Assembly (NCBI GenBank): GCA_047620505.1
Contig: JBLHKS010000173.1
Span: 1-14,988, forward strand
Source: JBLHKS01 sp047620505
Lineage (GTDB): Bacteria; Verrucomicrobiota; Verrucomicrobiia; Verrucomicrobiales; DEV007
Direction of reading: 5' to 3'
Length of the DNA: 14,988 nt
Positions 7,670-14,452 of this stretch are shown here, piece by piece. The notes beneath the pieces are model-generated. The model saw only the letters and a program-made list of their open reading frames with translations. It was not told where the DNA came from and ran no database searches. The position numbers and the translations under genes were made by a program. Position 1 is the first letter of the stretch. Every line of letters starts with the position of its first letter.

Positions 7670-8494
7670 ATGAAAACAAGACTGGGGCAGAGCCAAATTG
7701 AAATTCGAAAAATGACGCTGGCCGATCTGGATTTCGCAGATCGGGTCCGAGCAGCTGCTGGCTGGAATCAGACTCGCGCGGATTGGCGGAGATTTCTTGA
7801 ATTCGAACCCGACGGCTGCTTTGTGGCCGAGTTTCAAGGTCAGGCGGCTGGGACGGCGACGACGATCACTTATGGAAGTGATCTTGGATGGATCGGGATG
7901 GTGCTGGTCGATCCTGATTTTCGGCGAAAGGGGATCGCGACCGAGCTGATGGAGGCTGCGTTGGGGTATTTGTCAGGGCGAGTCCGCTGCATCAAACTGG
8001 ATGCGACTCCAGACGGAGCGAAAGTTTATGAGCGATTGGGGTTTCGAGCGGAATGGGAGTTGAATCGTTGGGTCGGGCAGGCTGTTTCGGAAAGTGGATC
8101 GGGGCGGTCTGAGCCGATTTCAGCGATGAGCGATCAATCTGTGTTCGGCGCGAATCGCGAAAGTTGGCTGAAGCTTTTGGCCAACGATGCGGAGACCGTC
8201 ATTTCGAACACTCAGGCTTTGGGCATGATCCGCCGTGGAGTTCGATCCGATTATCTCGGCCCGATAACCGCTTCAAATGGAGAAGCCGGCGTTGAGCTGA
8301 CTCGGCAGTTGCTAGATCGGTTCAGCCGCCAGACTTTCTGGGACATCCCAGAGCCTAACCGAGCCGCAATCGGGCTCGCGGAAGAGCGCGGATTTTCCCG
8401 AGTTCGCCCGCTTCTGCGGATGTGGGCTGGCGAGCAGCTGCTGGTTGGTCAGCCGGAATTGCAATTCGCAATCGGTGATCCCGCGACGGGTTGA
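7670..8494 (+). CDS. GNAT-family N-acetyltransferase with a C-terminal second domain
   Basis: A 274-residue protein. The N-terminal GNAT domain begins IEIRKMTLADLDFADRV and has the beta4 strand and acetyl-CoA pyrophosphate loop in GMVLVDPDFRRKGIATEL (about 82-99, with the R-R-K-G-I-A form of the Q/R-x-x-G-x-G/A motif), then KVYERLGF (about 122-129). The C-terminal half (about 155-270) looks like the Acetyltransf_18 type of second domain (YitH/Eis-like layout), with VRSDYLGPITA and RGFSRVRPLLRMW. The acetyl acceptor is unknown. The start ATG is clear and lies 27 bp from the divergent enolase-superfamily gene. The DUF1080 lipoprotein gene follows 42 bp downstream on the same strand. Confidence 0.88.
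   Translation: MKTRLGQSQIEIRKMTLADLDFADRVRAAAGWNQTRADWRRFLEFEPDGCFVAEFQGQAAGTATTITYGSDLGWIGMVLVDPDFRRKGIATELMEAALGYLSGRVRCIKLDATPDGAKVYERLGFRAEWELNRWVGQAVSESGSGRSEPISAMSDQSVFGANRESWLKLLANDAETVISNTQALGMIRRGVRSDYLGPITASNGEAGVELTRQLLDRFSRQTFWDIPEPNRAAIGLAEERGFSRVRPLLRMWAGEQLLVGQPELQFAIGDPATG
7750..7759. repeat. AGCAGCTGCT palindrome, copy 7
   Basis: It lies in the acetyltransferase gene, encoding AAA near residues 28-30 (DRVRAAAGW). Confidence 0.85.
8433..8442. repeat. AGCAGCTGCT palindrome, copy 8
   Basis: It lies near the 3' end of the acetyltransferase gene, encoding EQLL (GEQLLVGQ). This is the same peptide as copy 3 in the unrelated kinase. Confidence 0.85.
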
Positions 8495-8536
8495 TCTCAG
8501 CTTGATTGAGCCCGGTTTTCGCGTTATGCGAGGCGC

Positions 8537-9340
8537 ATGAAAAGAGAATTTCTGGTTTTCGGCGCGCTGTCGGTTTTTGCAATTCTGGCTCTGTCAGGAT
8601 GCGGCGAGGAAGTCGGCGAGAATTCCGAATCGACCAGCCCGAAAGCACCTGATGATCTCTCGACGACCGGAACTCCGGTTCGGGATCTGATCGATCCGTT
8701 CGAGGGCGGCGACCTAACGGATTGGACGATGGAATCGGGCCTATGGACGGCGAAGGACGGAGTGATCATCGGCAAAACCGACGGCGAAATTCCGCACAAT
8801 CAGTTTTTGATCTGGAACGGTAGAGATTTAAAAGATTTCGAGCTGACCTGTGAGCTGAGACTGATCGGAGACAACAACAGCGGCATCCAATATCGTTCTC
8901 AAGTTTTGACCGATGTCGGGTTCGACGTGATGAAGGGTTACCAGTGTGATGTCCATCCGAATCCGCCTTACACGGGCATGCTCTATGATGAGCGCGGTCG
9001 CGGGATTCTCGCGACCCGCGTTCAGAAAGTGGCGATCACGGAAGAGGGTAAAAAGATATTATTAGAGGATCACGGCGAGCCACCGGCGATCGATGTTTCA
9101 AGCTGGAACACTTATATGATTCGAGCCGAAGGAAATCACCTTCAGCACAAGATCAATGGCCAACTCGCAGTCGATGTGATCGACCTCCAGGAATCCGAGC
9201 GCGAGCTGACTGGGAAGATCGGGTTTCAAGTTCATCAAGGAAAGCCGATGGAGATCCACATTCGAAACATCCGAATTGAAGAACTGCCCGAAGGGAAAAT
9301 CCTGACCTTAGGCGATCTCGAAATTCCAGCGGACGGCTAA
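8537..9340 (+). CDS. DUF1080 (3-keto-disaccharide hydrolase-like) lipoprotein
   Basis: A 267-residue protein with a classic lipoprotein signal: MKREFLVFGALSVFAILALS then GC, lipobox LSGC with Cys22. After a low-complexity linker (about 23-50) comes a concanavalin-like DUF1080 jelly roll: DPFEGGDLTDWTM, LWTAKDGVIIGK, FLIWNGRDLKDFELTCELRL and NNSGIQYRSQ, ending with GKIGFQVHQGKPMEIHIRNI. DUF1080 members, very abundant in Planctomycetota and Verrucomicrobiota, include 3-keto-glycoside hydrolases acting on oxidised sugars; others may only bind carbohydrate. Length and ends look complete. It lies between the acetyltransferase and the desaturase on the same strand. Family assignment is confident; the substrate is not known. 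Confidence 0.92.
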   Translation: MKREFLVFGALSVFAILALSGCGEEVGENSESTSPKAPDDLSTTGTPVRDLIDPFEGGDLTDWTMESGLWTAKDGVIIGKTDGEIPHNQFLIWNGRDLKDFELTCELRLIGDNNSGIQYRSQVLTDVGFDVMKGYQCDVHPNPPYTGMLYDERGRGILATRVQKVAITEEGKKILLEDHGEPPAIDVSSWNTYMIRAEGNHLQHKINGQLAVDVIDLQESERELTGKIGFQVHQGKPMEIHIRNIRIEELPEGKILTLGDLEIPADG

Positions 9341-9393
9341 AATCAATGGCGATTTAGGAAGACACTGTTCGTTCGAAGGGCTAACATCGCAAA

Positions 9394-10374
9394 ATGGAAA
9401 CTGAGGGAGCAGCGGAGGCCAAGCAGCAAGGTCGTTTCTGGAATCACAGCCCGATCGACATTCTTTTCGTCGGCTACGTGGTAGCGTTTCTGATTGGAAT
9501 GGGCGTTTGGCTCTGGTACTTCGATCGGCTCGGGTTAGGATGGAACATCGCGATCGGCGTGGTTGCGGGACTGGGGCATTTCTACAATTATATCGTGGTT
9601 AACCACGAATTCATGCACACCCCGCCGTTTCGATCGAAGTGGCTGAACCTGGCTATGAACACTCTCTCCTCCGTCACGCTTGTTTATTGGATGAGCCTGA
9701 TTGACGACGGTCATAAGCTTCATCATGCGTTTAATAATGATCCCAAGCGCGGTGGAAAAACGAAGGATCCGACTTCGACCTGGCTGAAAGGAAGGAACGG
9801 TCAGCAAGAGCCGTTGCTCAGCTACATTCTCTTGAATTTTATTCGGGTTAACTTGCCGGGCCCGTTCATGTCTGTCGTGCGCAGCGTCTGGACGAAGAAG
9901 AATCCCTGGCCGAGACGCCAATTTATTTGTGAGTCGATTGCTCTGGCGTTGACCCTTGGTGTTGTGATCGCGATCAACCCTTGGTTTCTTATTCCGATGG
10001 TTCTGTTTTCTTACGTCGGTTGGGTCCTGACCGATATGCAGAATTATTACGAACACTACCGGGCAGGAAGCCCGGGCACAAAGTATGCGAACTCCGTTAG
10101 CTACTACGGGAAGTTCTACAACATCATGATGTTTAACGAAGGCTATCACCAGGAACATCACCTTCGGCCGACAGCCCACTGGACGGAGAGACCGCAGCTC
10201 CGAGAAAAGTATCGCAAGGAAATGGAGGACGCTGGACACTACGTTTCCAAGGTGCCGCTTTCCCTTGGTTTTCTCGATCGCAGCCCGCCACCTCCGCCGA
10301 GTCCAGATGAATCTGAATCGGATGCTTTAGACCTTGGCAAGCAACCAGTCGAATCCGAATCGCCCGATCAGTGA
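9394..10374 (+). CDS. Membrane fatty-acid desaturase / hydroxylase (di-iron, three histidine boxes)
   Basis: A 326-residue integral membrane protein with the full set of histidine boxes: NHEFMH (70-75), HKLHH (107-111) and YHQEHH (251-256), plus NYYEHY (about 217-222). These bind the di-iron centre of the fatty-acid desaturase, alkane hydroxylase and carotene ketolase superfamily. Membrane helices lie at about 22-42, 51-68, 86-103 and 180-212. The C-terminus is a Pro/Ser/acidic tail (SPPPPPSPDESESD) not needed for catalysis. Oxidation of an acyl chain is the best guess, using reduced ferredoxin or a similar donor not encoded nearby. Its last 48 bp overlap the 3' end of the convergent hotdog-fold gene. 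GAAGGG, 13 nt upstream of the ATG, is a distant candidate ribosome-binding site. Confidence 0.88.
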   Translation: METEGAAEAKQQGRFWNHSPIDILFVGYVVAFLIGMGVWLWYFDRLGLGWNIAIGVVAGLGHFYNYIVVNHEFMHTPPFRSKWLNLAMNTLSSVTLVYWMSLIDDGHKLHHAFNNDPKRGGKTKDPTSTWLKGRNGQQEPLLSYILLNFIRVNLPGPFMSVVRSVWTKKNPWPRRQFICESIALALTLGVVIAINPWFLIPMVLFSYVGWVLTDMQNYYEHYRAGSPGTKYANSVSYYGKFYNIMMFNEGYHQEHHLRPTAHWTERPQLREKYRKEMEDAGHYVSKVPLSLGFLDRSPPPPPSPDESESDALDLGKQPVESESPDQ

Positions 10375-10740
10375 GCCGTCAACGGCTTTGATTTCGATCT
10401 CGATTGTGGTCAAGGCCCGGCCTTTCACATCGACCATCGAGATGGCCTCGGCAACTGACGACCGATCCGTCAACGAAGTCGCGATCACTCGGGAATTCGC
10501 TGGCGCTGAATACTTGCTGTTCGCTCTGCGGACCACGCCGCCGATATCGACTCGCTCGCCTCGATGACGAATTAGAAACTCGCCGCTGCTGGCCTCAGCC
10601 AATGCAAACAGCGCACTGGCGTGGATATTTCCGAGGTGGTTGAGCAGGCGCGAATCGAAATTCAGGGCCAGCAGCTGCTCAGTGTCGTCGCAACGCTCAA
10701 AACCTAGTAGCGAGTTAAAGGGCAGATCGAGAACGTTCAT
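10327..10740 (-). CDS. Hotdog-fold protein, thioesterase-like (DUF4442 type)
   Basis: A 137-residue protein that fits a single hotdog domain: LNFDSRLLNHLGNIHASALFALAEASSGEFL is the long central-helix region (the N-H-x-G-x-x-H-A-x-A pattern is typical of acyl-CoA thioesterase-like hotdogs). It is followed by antiparallel strands ending VDGSLIGRFGFDWLLAKV. It probably acts on acyl-CoA or acyl-ACP thioesters, but catalytic residues are not diagnostic and the substrate is unknown. ATG 10740 lies 4 nt after the sulfatase stop, so the two genes look co-transcribed. The 3' end overlaps the convergent desaturase gene by 48 bp. An upstream in-frame start at 10824 would lie inside the sulfatase gene and adds only an Arg-rich, unlikely segment. 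Confidence 0.8.
   Translation of the reverse strand: MNVLDLPFNSLLGFERCDDTEQLLALNFDSRLLNHLGNIHASALFALAEASSGEFLIRHRGERVDIGGVVRRANSKYSAPANSRVIATSLTDRSSVAEAISMVDVKGRALTTIEIEIKAVDGSLIGRFGFDWLLAKV
10670..10679. repeat. AGCAGCTGCT palindrome, copy 9
   Basis: It lies in the hotdog-fold gene, encoding EQLL (about residues 21-24, DDTEQLLALN). A near-copy with an intact 8-bp core, CGCAGCTGCT (10812-10821), lies 130 bp further on, in the 3' end of the sulfatase gene. Confidence 0.85.
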
Positions 10741-10744
10741 AAAA

Positions 10745-12208
10745 TCAGAGCCTGGGCGGGTTAAACGGAGTCGTCGGAATCTTCCCACTCGCCTTAGCCC
10801 GCAAACGCGGACGCAGCTGCTCAATCACGGCTTTGGCGTCTTCGTCAGGATCGATCGCGAGATTGTGAAACTCCATCGGATCGCTCGCGTGATCGTAAAG
10901 CTCGACTCCCGATGTGCCTTCCGCCCACTCCGTGAATCGCCAGCGAGCCGTCCGAATACTGCAGCCCATCACCGGCTCAGGCAGGCGGTCGTCTGCGGGG
11001 CGGAGAATTTGGGTGATCGCCTCGCCATTCCATTCCGCGATCGGATTATCGAGCAACGGCGTCAGGCTCCGACCTTCCAGCCGCTTGGGACCTGCCAAAC
11101 CCGCTAACTCGACCAAGGTCGGGTAGACATCGACGAACTCCACAATCCGCGGGCTCGCCTGGCCATTCCCAGCTGAACTGGGATCGAAAATGATCAGCGG
11201 CGTCCGCGCGCCCTGCTCGAACAGCGTCCGCTTCTGCCAGATCCCGTTGTGCTCGCCAAGATGATAACCGTGATCGCTCCAGAAAACGACGATCGTGTCC
11301 TCTGTCAGCCCAAGCCGATCCAACGCGTCGAGCATCCGACCTACTTGCGCGTCAACAAACGAAACACATGCATAGTAGGCTCGAAGCGCTTTGCGCAGTG
11401 TCAGCTCGTCGAGATTGTAATTCGGGATCGGACAATTGTGGGCAAATCCCGGCACTGGAATATCGTCGCGATCGCCCTCCGGCGCGTAAGGTAGGCGCAT
11501 TTCCTCAAGCGGATACATCTCGAAATATTTCTTAGGAGCGACGAAAGGCGTGTGCGGACGGAAGAATCCTGCAGCGATGAAAAACGGCTCGTTCTTCTTC
11601 TCCTCCATCAGCTTGATCGCCTCCGTCGCGATCATCCCGTCGGTCTGCTCCTCATCCTCACCTTCAGCGGCCAGCCAGCTCAACGCCCCGCTGATTTTCC
11701 GATGCGGTTCCGCGTTAAAAATCAATGCCTCGTCCGTCTTGTCTCGACCCTTCGGATTGATCGTTTGCTGCCAGGAAGGCGGATCATCAAACCCGTCCGT
11801 TCCGATGCTTGCCGGCACGTTGTAGTGATAGATTTTCCCAACTCGTCCAGCAAAGTAGCCTGCGTTCATGAACGTCTGCGACAGCGTGACTGCGTCCGGA
11901 ACTTCATCGCGGAAATGTCGATCCAGATCGTAAACTTTGATCGTGTCCGGCCGCAGTCCCGTCATGATCGAGGCGCGGGTCGGATTGCAGAGCGGCAGCT
12001 GATTGTAAGCGCGATCGAAGCGAACCCCGCTCGCTGCCAGCCGATCGATGTTCGGCGTTTTCGCGACGAGATCGCCGTAACAGCCGAGCGACGCAGCCAG
12101 ATCGTCGACCGAGATAAAAAGAACGTTCGGCTTCGAACTCGTCTCGCCCCAGCAGCTGCTGGCGAAGACCCCGACCATCGATAGAGCAATCCAGAAATTT
12201 TTGATCAT
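10745..12208 (-). CDS. Secreted sulfatase, S1 family, iduronate-2-sulfatase-like
   Basis: A 487-residue exported enzyme that hydrolyses sulfate esters. A signal peptide (MIKNFWIALSMVGVFASSCWG, split before ETSS) is followed by the metal-binding VDDL (about 34-37). The formylglycine motif L-C-N-P-T-R (Cys74, Arg78) follows, where the Cys is converted to formylglycine by an FGE or anSME not seen here. Next comes TGLRPDTIKVYDL, characteristic of the iduronate-2-sulfatase-like subgroup, and then FFRPHTPFVAPKKY and WSDHGYHLGEH with metal and substrate ligands. The length fits the family. The C-terminus looks complete. The start ATG at 12208 keeps a clean signal peptide; an in-frame upstream start at 12232 would add 8 residues. 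It probably acts on a sulfated polysaccharide. It lies between tyrS and the hotdog gene on one strand. Confidence 0.93.
   Translation of the reverse strand: MIKNFWIALSMVGVFASSCWGETSSKPNVLFISVDDLAASLGCYGDLVAKTPNIDRLAASGVRFDRAYNQLPLCNPTRASIMTGLRPDTIKVYDLDRHFRDEVPDAVTLSQTFMNAGYFAGRVGKIYHYNVPASIGTDGFDDPPSWQQTINPKGRDKTDEALIFNAEPHRKISGALSWLAAEGEDEEQTDGMIATEAIKLMEEKKNEPFFIAAGFFRPHTPFVAPKKYFEMYPLEEMRLPYAPEGDRDDIPVPGFAHNCPIPNYNLDELTLRKALRAYYACVSFVDAQVGRMLDALDRLGLTEDTIVVFWSDHGYHLGEHNGIWQKRTLFEQGARTPLIIFDPSSAGNGQASPRIVEFVDVYPTLVELAGLAGPKRLEGRSLTPLLDNPIAEWNGEAITQILRPADDRLPEPVMGCSIRTARWRFTEWAEGTSGVELYDHASDPMEFHNLAIDPDEDAKAVIEQLRPRLRAKASGKIPTTPFNPPRL
12151..12160. repeat. AGCAGCTGCT palindrome, copy 10
   Basis: Part of the 14-nt palindrome CCAGCAGCTGCTGG. 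It encodes SSCW in the sulfatase signal peptide, the same phase and peptide as copy 4 in the transpeptidase signal peptide. Confidence 0.85.
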
Positions 12209-12219
12209 GACAAGGCTGC

Positions 12220-12239
12220 GAACCACGGGCACCCGGTTC
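12220..12239 (-). promoter_or_regulatory. Imperfect hairpin just upstream of the sulfatase start
   Basis: The minus strand reads GAACCGGGTGCCCGTGGTTC: a GAACC/GGTTC outer stem and a GGG/CCC inner stem, with two bulged bases. It ends 11 nt before ATG 12208. No T-run follows, so it is not a normal terminator. It could hinder or tune translation initiation; the function is a guess. Confidence 0.3.
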
Positions 12240-12282
12240 CTGGCTTCAACCTCGAATAGACTTTTTCCGTAAACTCAGTCGC

Positions 12283-13449
12283 TCAGACCTTCAGCCGCAC
12301 GCTGCGCTTTTTGCTTAGTTTCAGCACGTCGCCGTCTGCCCAGGCTGGCTCTGCCTTCGGGTCCTGAAGCTTCTCATCGTTCAGCCGAATCGCCCCCTGT
12401 TCGATCGAGCGCCGGACATCCGTGTTCGAGCGCTTCTCCTTGATCGTTCGGAAACAGTGGATCGCGACGCCGAGCACCGAGCGGTCTTCACCGATCCTAA
12501 TTTCCGGCAAATCCGCCTCCTGCGACCCGCGTTTGTCCCAAGCCCCACGCGCCTCCGACCCAGCAGCTGCTGAGTGATAGCGGGTGACGATTCGCTCAGC
12601 GAGTTGCTTCTTCGCCTCAAGCGGATGTCCATCTGGAACACCCTCACCGAGCAACATAAGATAATAGCGCGTCATCAGTTCATCGGACACGCTCATGATC
12701 TTCGCGAACTGCTCATTCGGCTCTTCACTAACGCCAACATAATTCCCTGAGCTCTTGCTCATCTTCTTCACGCCATCGAGCCCCTCTAACAAAGGCGTCA
12801 CCATCACAACCTGCTGCTCCTGGCCCTCCGCCTTCTGAAAATCCCGCCCGACGAGGATATTAAACAACTGATCAGTCCCGCCCAACTCAACATCCGCTCG
12901 GATCTCGACCGAATCCCAGCCCTGCATAATAGGATACTGAAGTTCGTGAAGCCGCACTTCCTTACCCTCGTCGATCCGCGCCTTGAAATCCTCACGTTGC
13001 AACATCTGCTGCATCGTCACCCGGCTGTTGAGTCGCAGCACATCCTCGTAATTCATCTTCCGAAACCAATCGCCGTTGTAGACGATCTCCGTCTTTTCGC
13101 GATCCAGAATCTTGAACGCCTGATCCGTGTAAGTCTTCGCATTCACGAGCACCTCGTCGCGCGTCAACGGTGGGCGCGCCGTGGACCGGCCAGTTGGATC
13201 GCCTACAGTCGCGGTGAAGTCGCCGATCAAAAGAACGGCCTGGTGGCCCAACTCCTGGAACTGTCGAAGCTTCTCCAGCGGAACCGTGTGGCCGAGATGG
13301 AGATCCGGAGCCGTCGGATCAACTCCAAGTTTGACTCGCAATGGCCGATCGTAAGCGAGCTTCTCCGCGAGTTCCTTCTCACTGATGATCTTCGCGATTC
13401 CGCGAGTGAGGATTTCGAGTTGTTCCTTCGGCGGTGGAGTCTTTTTCAT
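12283..13449 (-). CDS. tyrS: Tyrosine--tRNA ligase (TyrZ-like class)
   Basis: A 388-residue class Ic aminoacyl-tRNA synthetase that charges tRNA-Tyr. The Rossmann core has the HIGH-type motif HLGH (51-54) in VDPTAPDLHLGHTVPLEKL, GDFTATVGDPTGR, ELGGTDQLFNILVGRD (about 188-203) and the signature loop KMSKS (229-233). The C-terminus (about 345-388, RRSIEQGAIRLNDEKL) is an S4-like RNA-binding domain. This is the TyrZ/Haemophilus-type TyrRS, with HLGH and KMSKS, rather than the Bacillus TyrS type. ATG 13449 begins MKKTPPPKEQLEIL, which matches the family's start; the frame stays open for 855 nt further upstream, but that part is repeat, tRNA remnant and gene debris. The gene is followed by the sulfatase after 74 bp on the same strand. 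No T-box leader is seen. Confidence 0.95.
   Translation of the reverse strand: MKKTPPPKEQLEILTRGIAKIISEKELAEKLAYDRPLRVKLGVDPTAPDLHLGHTVPLEKLRQFQELGHQAVLLIGDFTATVGDPTGRSTARPPLTRDEVLVNAKTYTDQAFKILDREKTEIVYNGDWFRKMNYEDVLRLNSRVTMQQMLQREDFKARIDEGKEVRLHELQYPIMQGWDSVEIRADVELGGTDQLFNILVGRDFQKAEGQEQQVVMVTPLLEGLDGVKKMSKSSGNYVGVSEEPNEQFAKIMSVSDELMTRYYLMLLGEGVPDGHPLEAKKQLAERIVTRYHSAAAGSEARGAWDKRGSQEADLPEIRIGEDRSVLGVAIHCFRTIKEKRSNTDVRRSIEQGAIRLNDEKLQDPKAEPAWADGDVLKLSKKRSVRLKV
12562..12571. repeat. AGCAGCTGCT palindrome, copy 11
   Basis: It lies in tyrS, encoding AAA (about residues 294-296, YHSAAAGSEA) in the linker between the catalytic core and the S4 domain. No copy occurs to the right of this one. 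Confidence 0.85.
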
Positions 13450-13516
13450 GGCAAAACGGGCAGGCGAGATCATGCCGACACAGAGCCAATTTGCAACCGC
13501 TGCGAGTCTCGATCCC

Positions 13517-13558
<42 letters not shown>

Positions 13559-13652
13559 AAAGTAAACTCGCCCCGCGTCCACTTTGATCGCCAGTATCTT
13601 CGCCTTCCACCCGCCCGTGCCGTCGTGAAACTCCTTGATCGTGAGGAAGAAG

Positions 13653-13677
13653 TGGCTCGGGACGGAATCGAACCGCC
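13653..13677 (-). pseudogene. tRNA 3'-end remnant (T-arm plus acceptor 3' strand), probable att scar
   Basis: The minus strand reads GGCGGTTCGATTCCGTC, a 5-bp T-stem with a TTCGATT loop (one G-T pair). It is followed by CCGAGCC as the 3' acceptor strand and A as discriminator; no CCA is encoded. The matching 5' acceptor strand GGCTCGG is not found in the preceding 90 nt, and no D-arm or anticodon arm can be folded, so only the 3' part is present. Tyrosine-recombinase elements commonly integrate at tRNA 3' ends and duplicate just this segment, which makes this a likely attachment-site relic. The element would have lain on the higher-coordinate side. Confidence 0.7.
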
Positions 13678-13693
13678 GATCCAATGCATTCCC

Positions 13694-13717
13694 CCGACGA
13701 ATCCGATTTGTCGGGTA
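13694..13717. other. Hairpin with 10-bp stem next to the tRNA remnant
   Basis: The plus strand contains CCCGACGAATCCGATTTGTCGGG: a stem of about 10 bp including one G-T pair, with a 3-nt loop. It has no adjoining T-run on either strand, so a Rho-independent terminator is unlikely. The position beside the att-like remnant suggests a terminator or recombination relic of a lost element. Confidence 0.4.
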
Positions 13718-14140
13718 AAATCGACATCATTGACATCCTCAAACGTTGCCACTTTTGTTGCCACTGAACGATGTGCTTCGCCCGAACCGCCCGCATTACT
13801 GTGACCCTTGGGTGAAACCAAGTTGTCGGCGAATCGGGTCAATTTTTGGCGCGCGGTCGTGGCGTGCGCGACCCTCCTCTTCGCACTCTGGCCTTTCGGA
13901 TTTCGGTTCTTGGGATCCTTGATCTCGTATATGCGGCGGTCTTCCTTCACTGTCTGGTGCGGCGGCGCGGTCACCCTCCTGGGCCGATGCGGCCCGTGGC
14001 GCATTCGGCTAGCGGGAGGCCGGGGTCGACAATCCAAGGAGTTCACCAAATCGACTGTTGGAATGAACTCGTAAATGGAGTTGCTGACTTCCATCAACCG
14101 TTGCCGCGCCGGGCCGTTTGCCTTAGCGCGACTCGATTGG

Positions 14141-14266
14141 TCAGCGTTGGGGAGCCGGTTCACCCGGCTCGATGTGATTCGCGATGTCCCGGATTCCCAA
14201 GTCGGAAGCAGGGAGGGCGTCCTTGACCCGCTGGGAGATTTCGTGCCCGCGACTGATAGATGGCAT
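14141..14266 (-). pseudogene. C-terminal fragment of a cation diffusion facilitator (CDF) transporter
   Basis: About 41 codons on the minus strand, ending in TGA, contain SISRGHEISQRVKDALPA and then SDLGIRDIANHIEPGEPAP. This resembles the cytoplasmic C-terminal domain of CDF metal exporters (CzcD/FieF), where an S-x-x-x-(A/G)-H-(D/E)-I segment is followed by amphipathic residues and a closing V/I-H-(I/V)-E-P. The rest of the roughly 300-residue protein, including all membrane helices, is missing: the upstream DNA is a different gene fragment. I read it as decayed debris. It could instead belong to an unrelated protein, since the match is from memory of the family pattern. Confidence 0.5.
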
Positions 14267-14293
14267 GGGGTTGTCAGGCGGAGGCAATTGTGA

Positions 14294-14446
14294 ACGGCGA
14301 GCAATCGGTCTATTCTGGATGTACTTCGGCTACTTCGAGAATTCCATCACTTCCGGAACGGCGGCCCGCATCTCGAAAGCGAGTTCGTAGGACTTGATCC
14401 GCGCCCGCAGTTGCTGGTCGTCTGGATACTCGATTCCGAATTTGTG
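14294..14446 (-). pseudogene. DUF1501-family gene fragment with an internal stop
   Basis: The minus strand encodes HKFGIEYPDDQQLRARIKSY, then ELAFEMRAAVPEVMEFSK, a TAG (14332-14330) and then PKYIQNRPIARR in the same frame. This matches the internal part of DUF1501 proteins (typically DARI-x-SYELAFRMQ...P-x-V, then an E-P/E-x-I-x-x-LYG segment), which are abundant in Planctomycetota and Verrucomicrobiota, usually beside DUF1553/DUF1549 genes. The TAG most simply replaces a GAG for the expected Glu, and a few residues (LYG-like) seem lost after IQN. Only about 50 of the roughly 450 residues remain. The fragment starts 6 nt after the cyclase stop and in the same frame, so it is not part of that gene. 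Confidence 0.65.
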
Positions 14447-14452
14447 GGGTAA

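Noticed and set aside
2947..8442. The shared peptide EQLL in the kinase, acetyltransferase, enolase and hotdog proteins as a common protein motif
   Set aside because: The proteins are unrelated, and the shared residues are explained by the DNA palindrome in one codon phase.
8495..8536. CTCA...TGAG followed by TTTT as a terminator after the acetyltransferase
   Set aside because: A 4-bp stem is too short, and the T-run is separated from it.
13808..14293. Several plus-strand open frames of 70-130 codons
   Set aside because: They lie opposite the CDF-like fragment and debris, have Arg/Pro/Ser-rich composition and carry no recognisable motif; they look like shadow frames.
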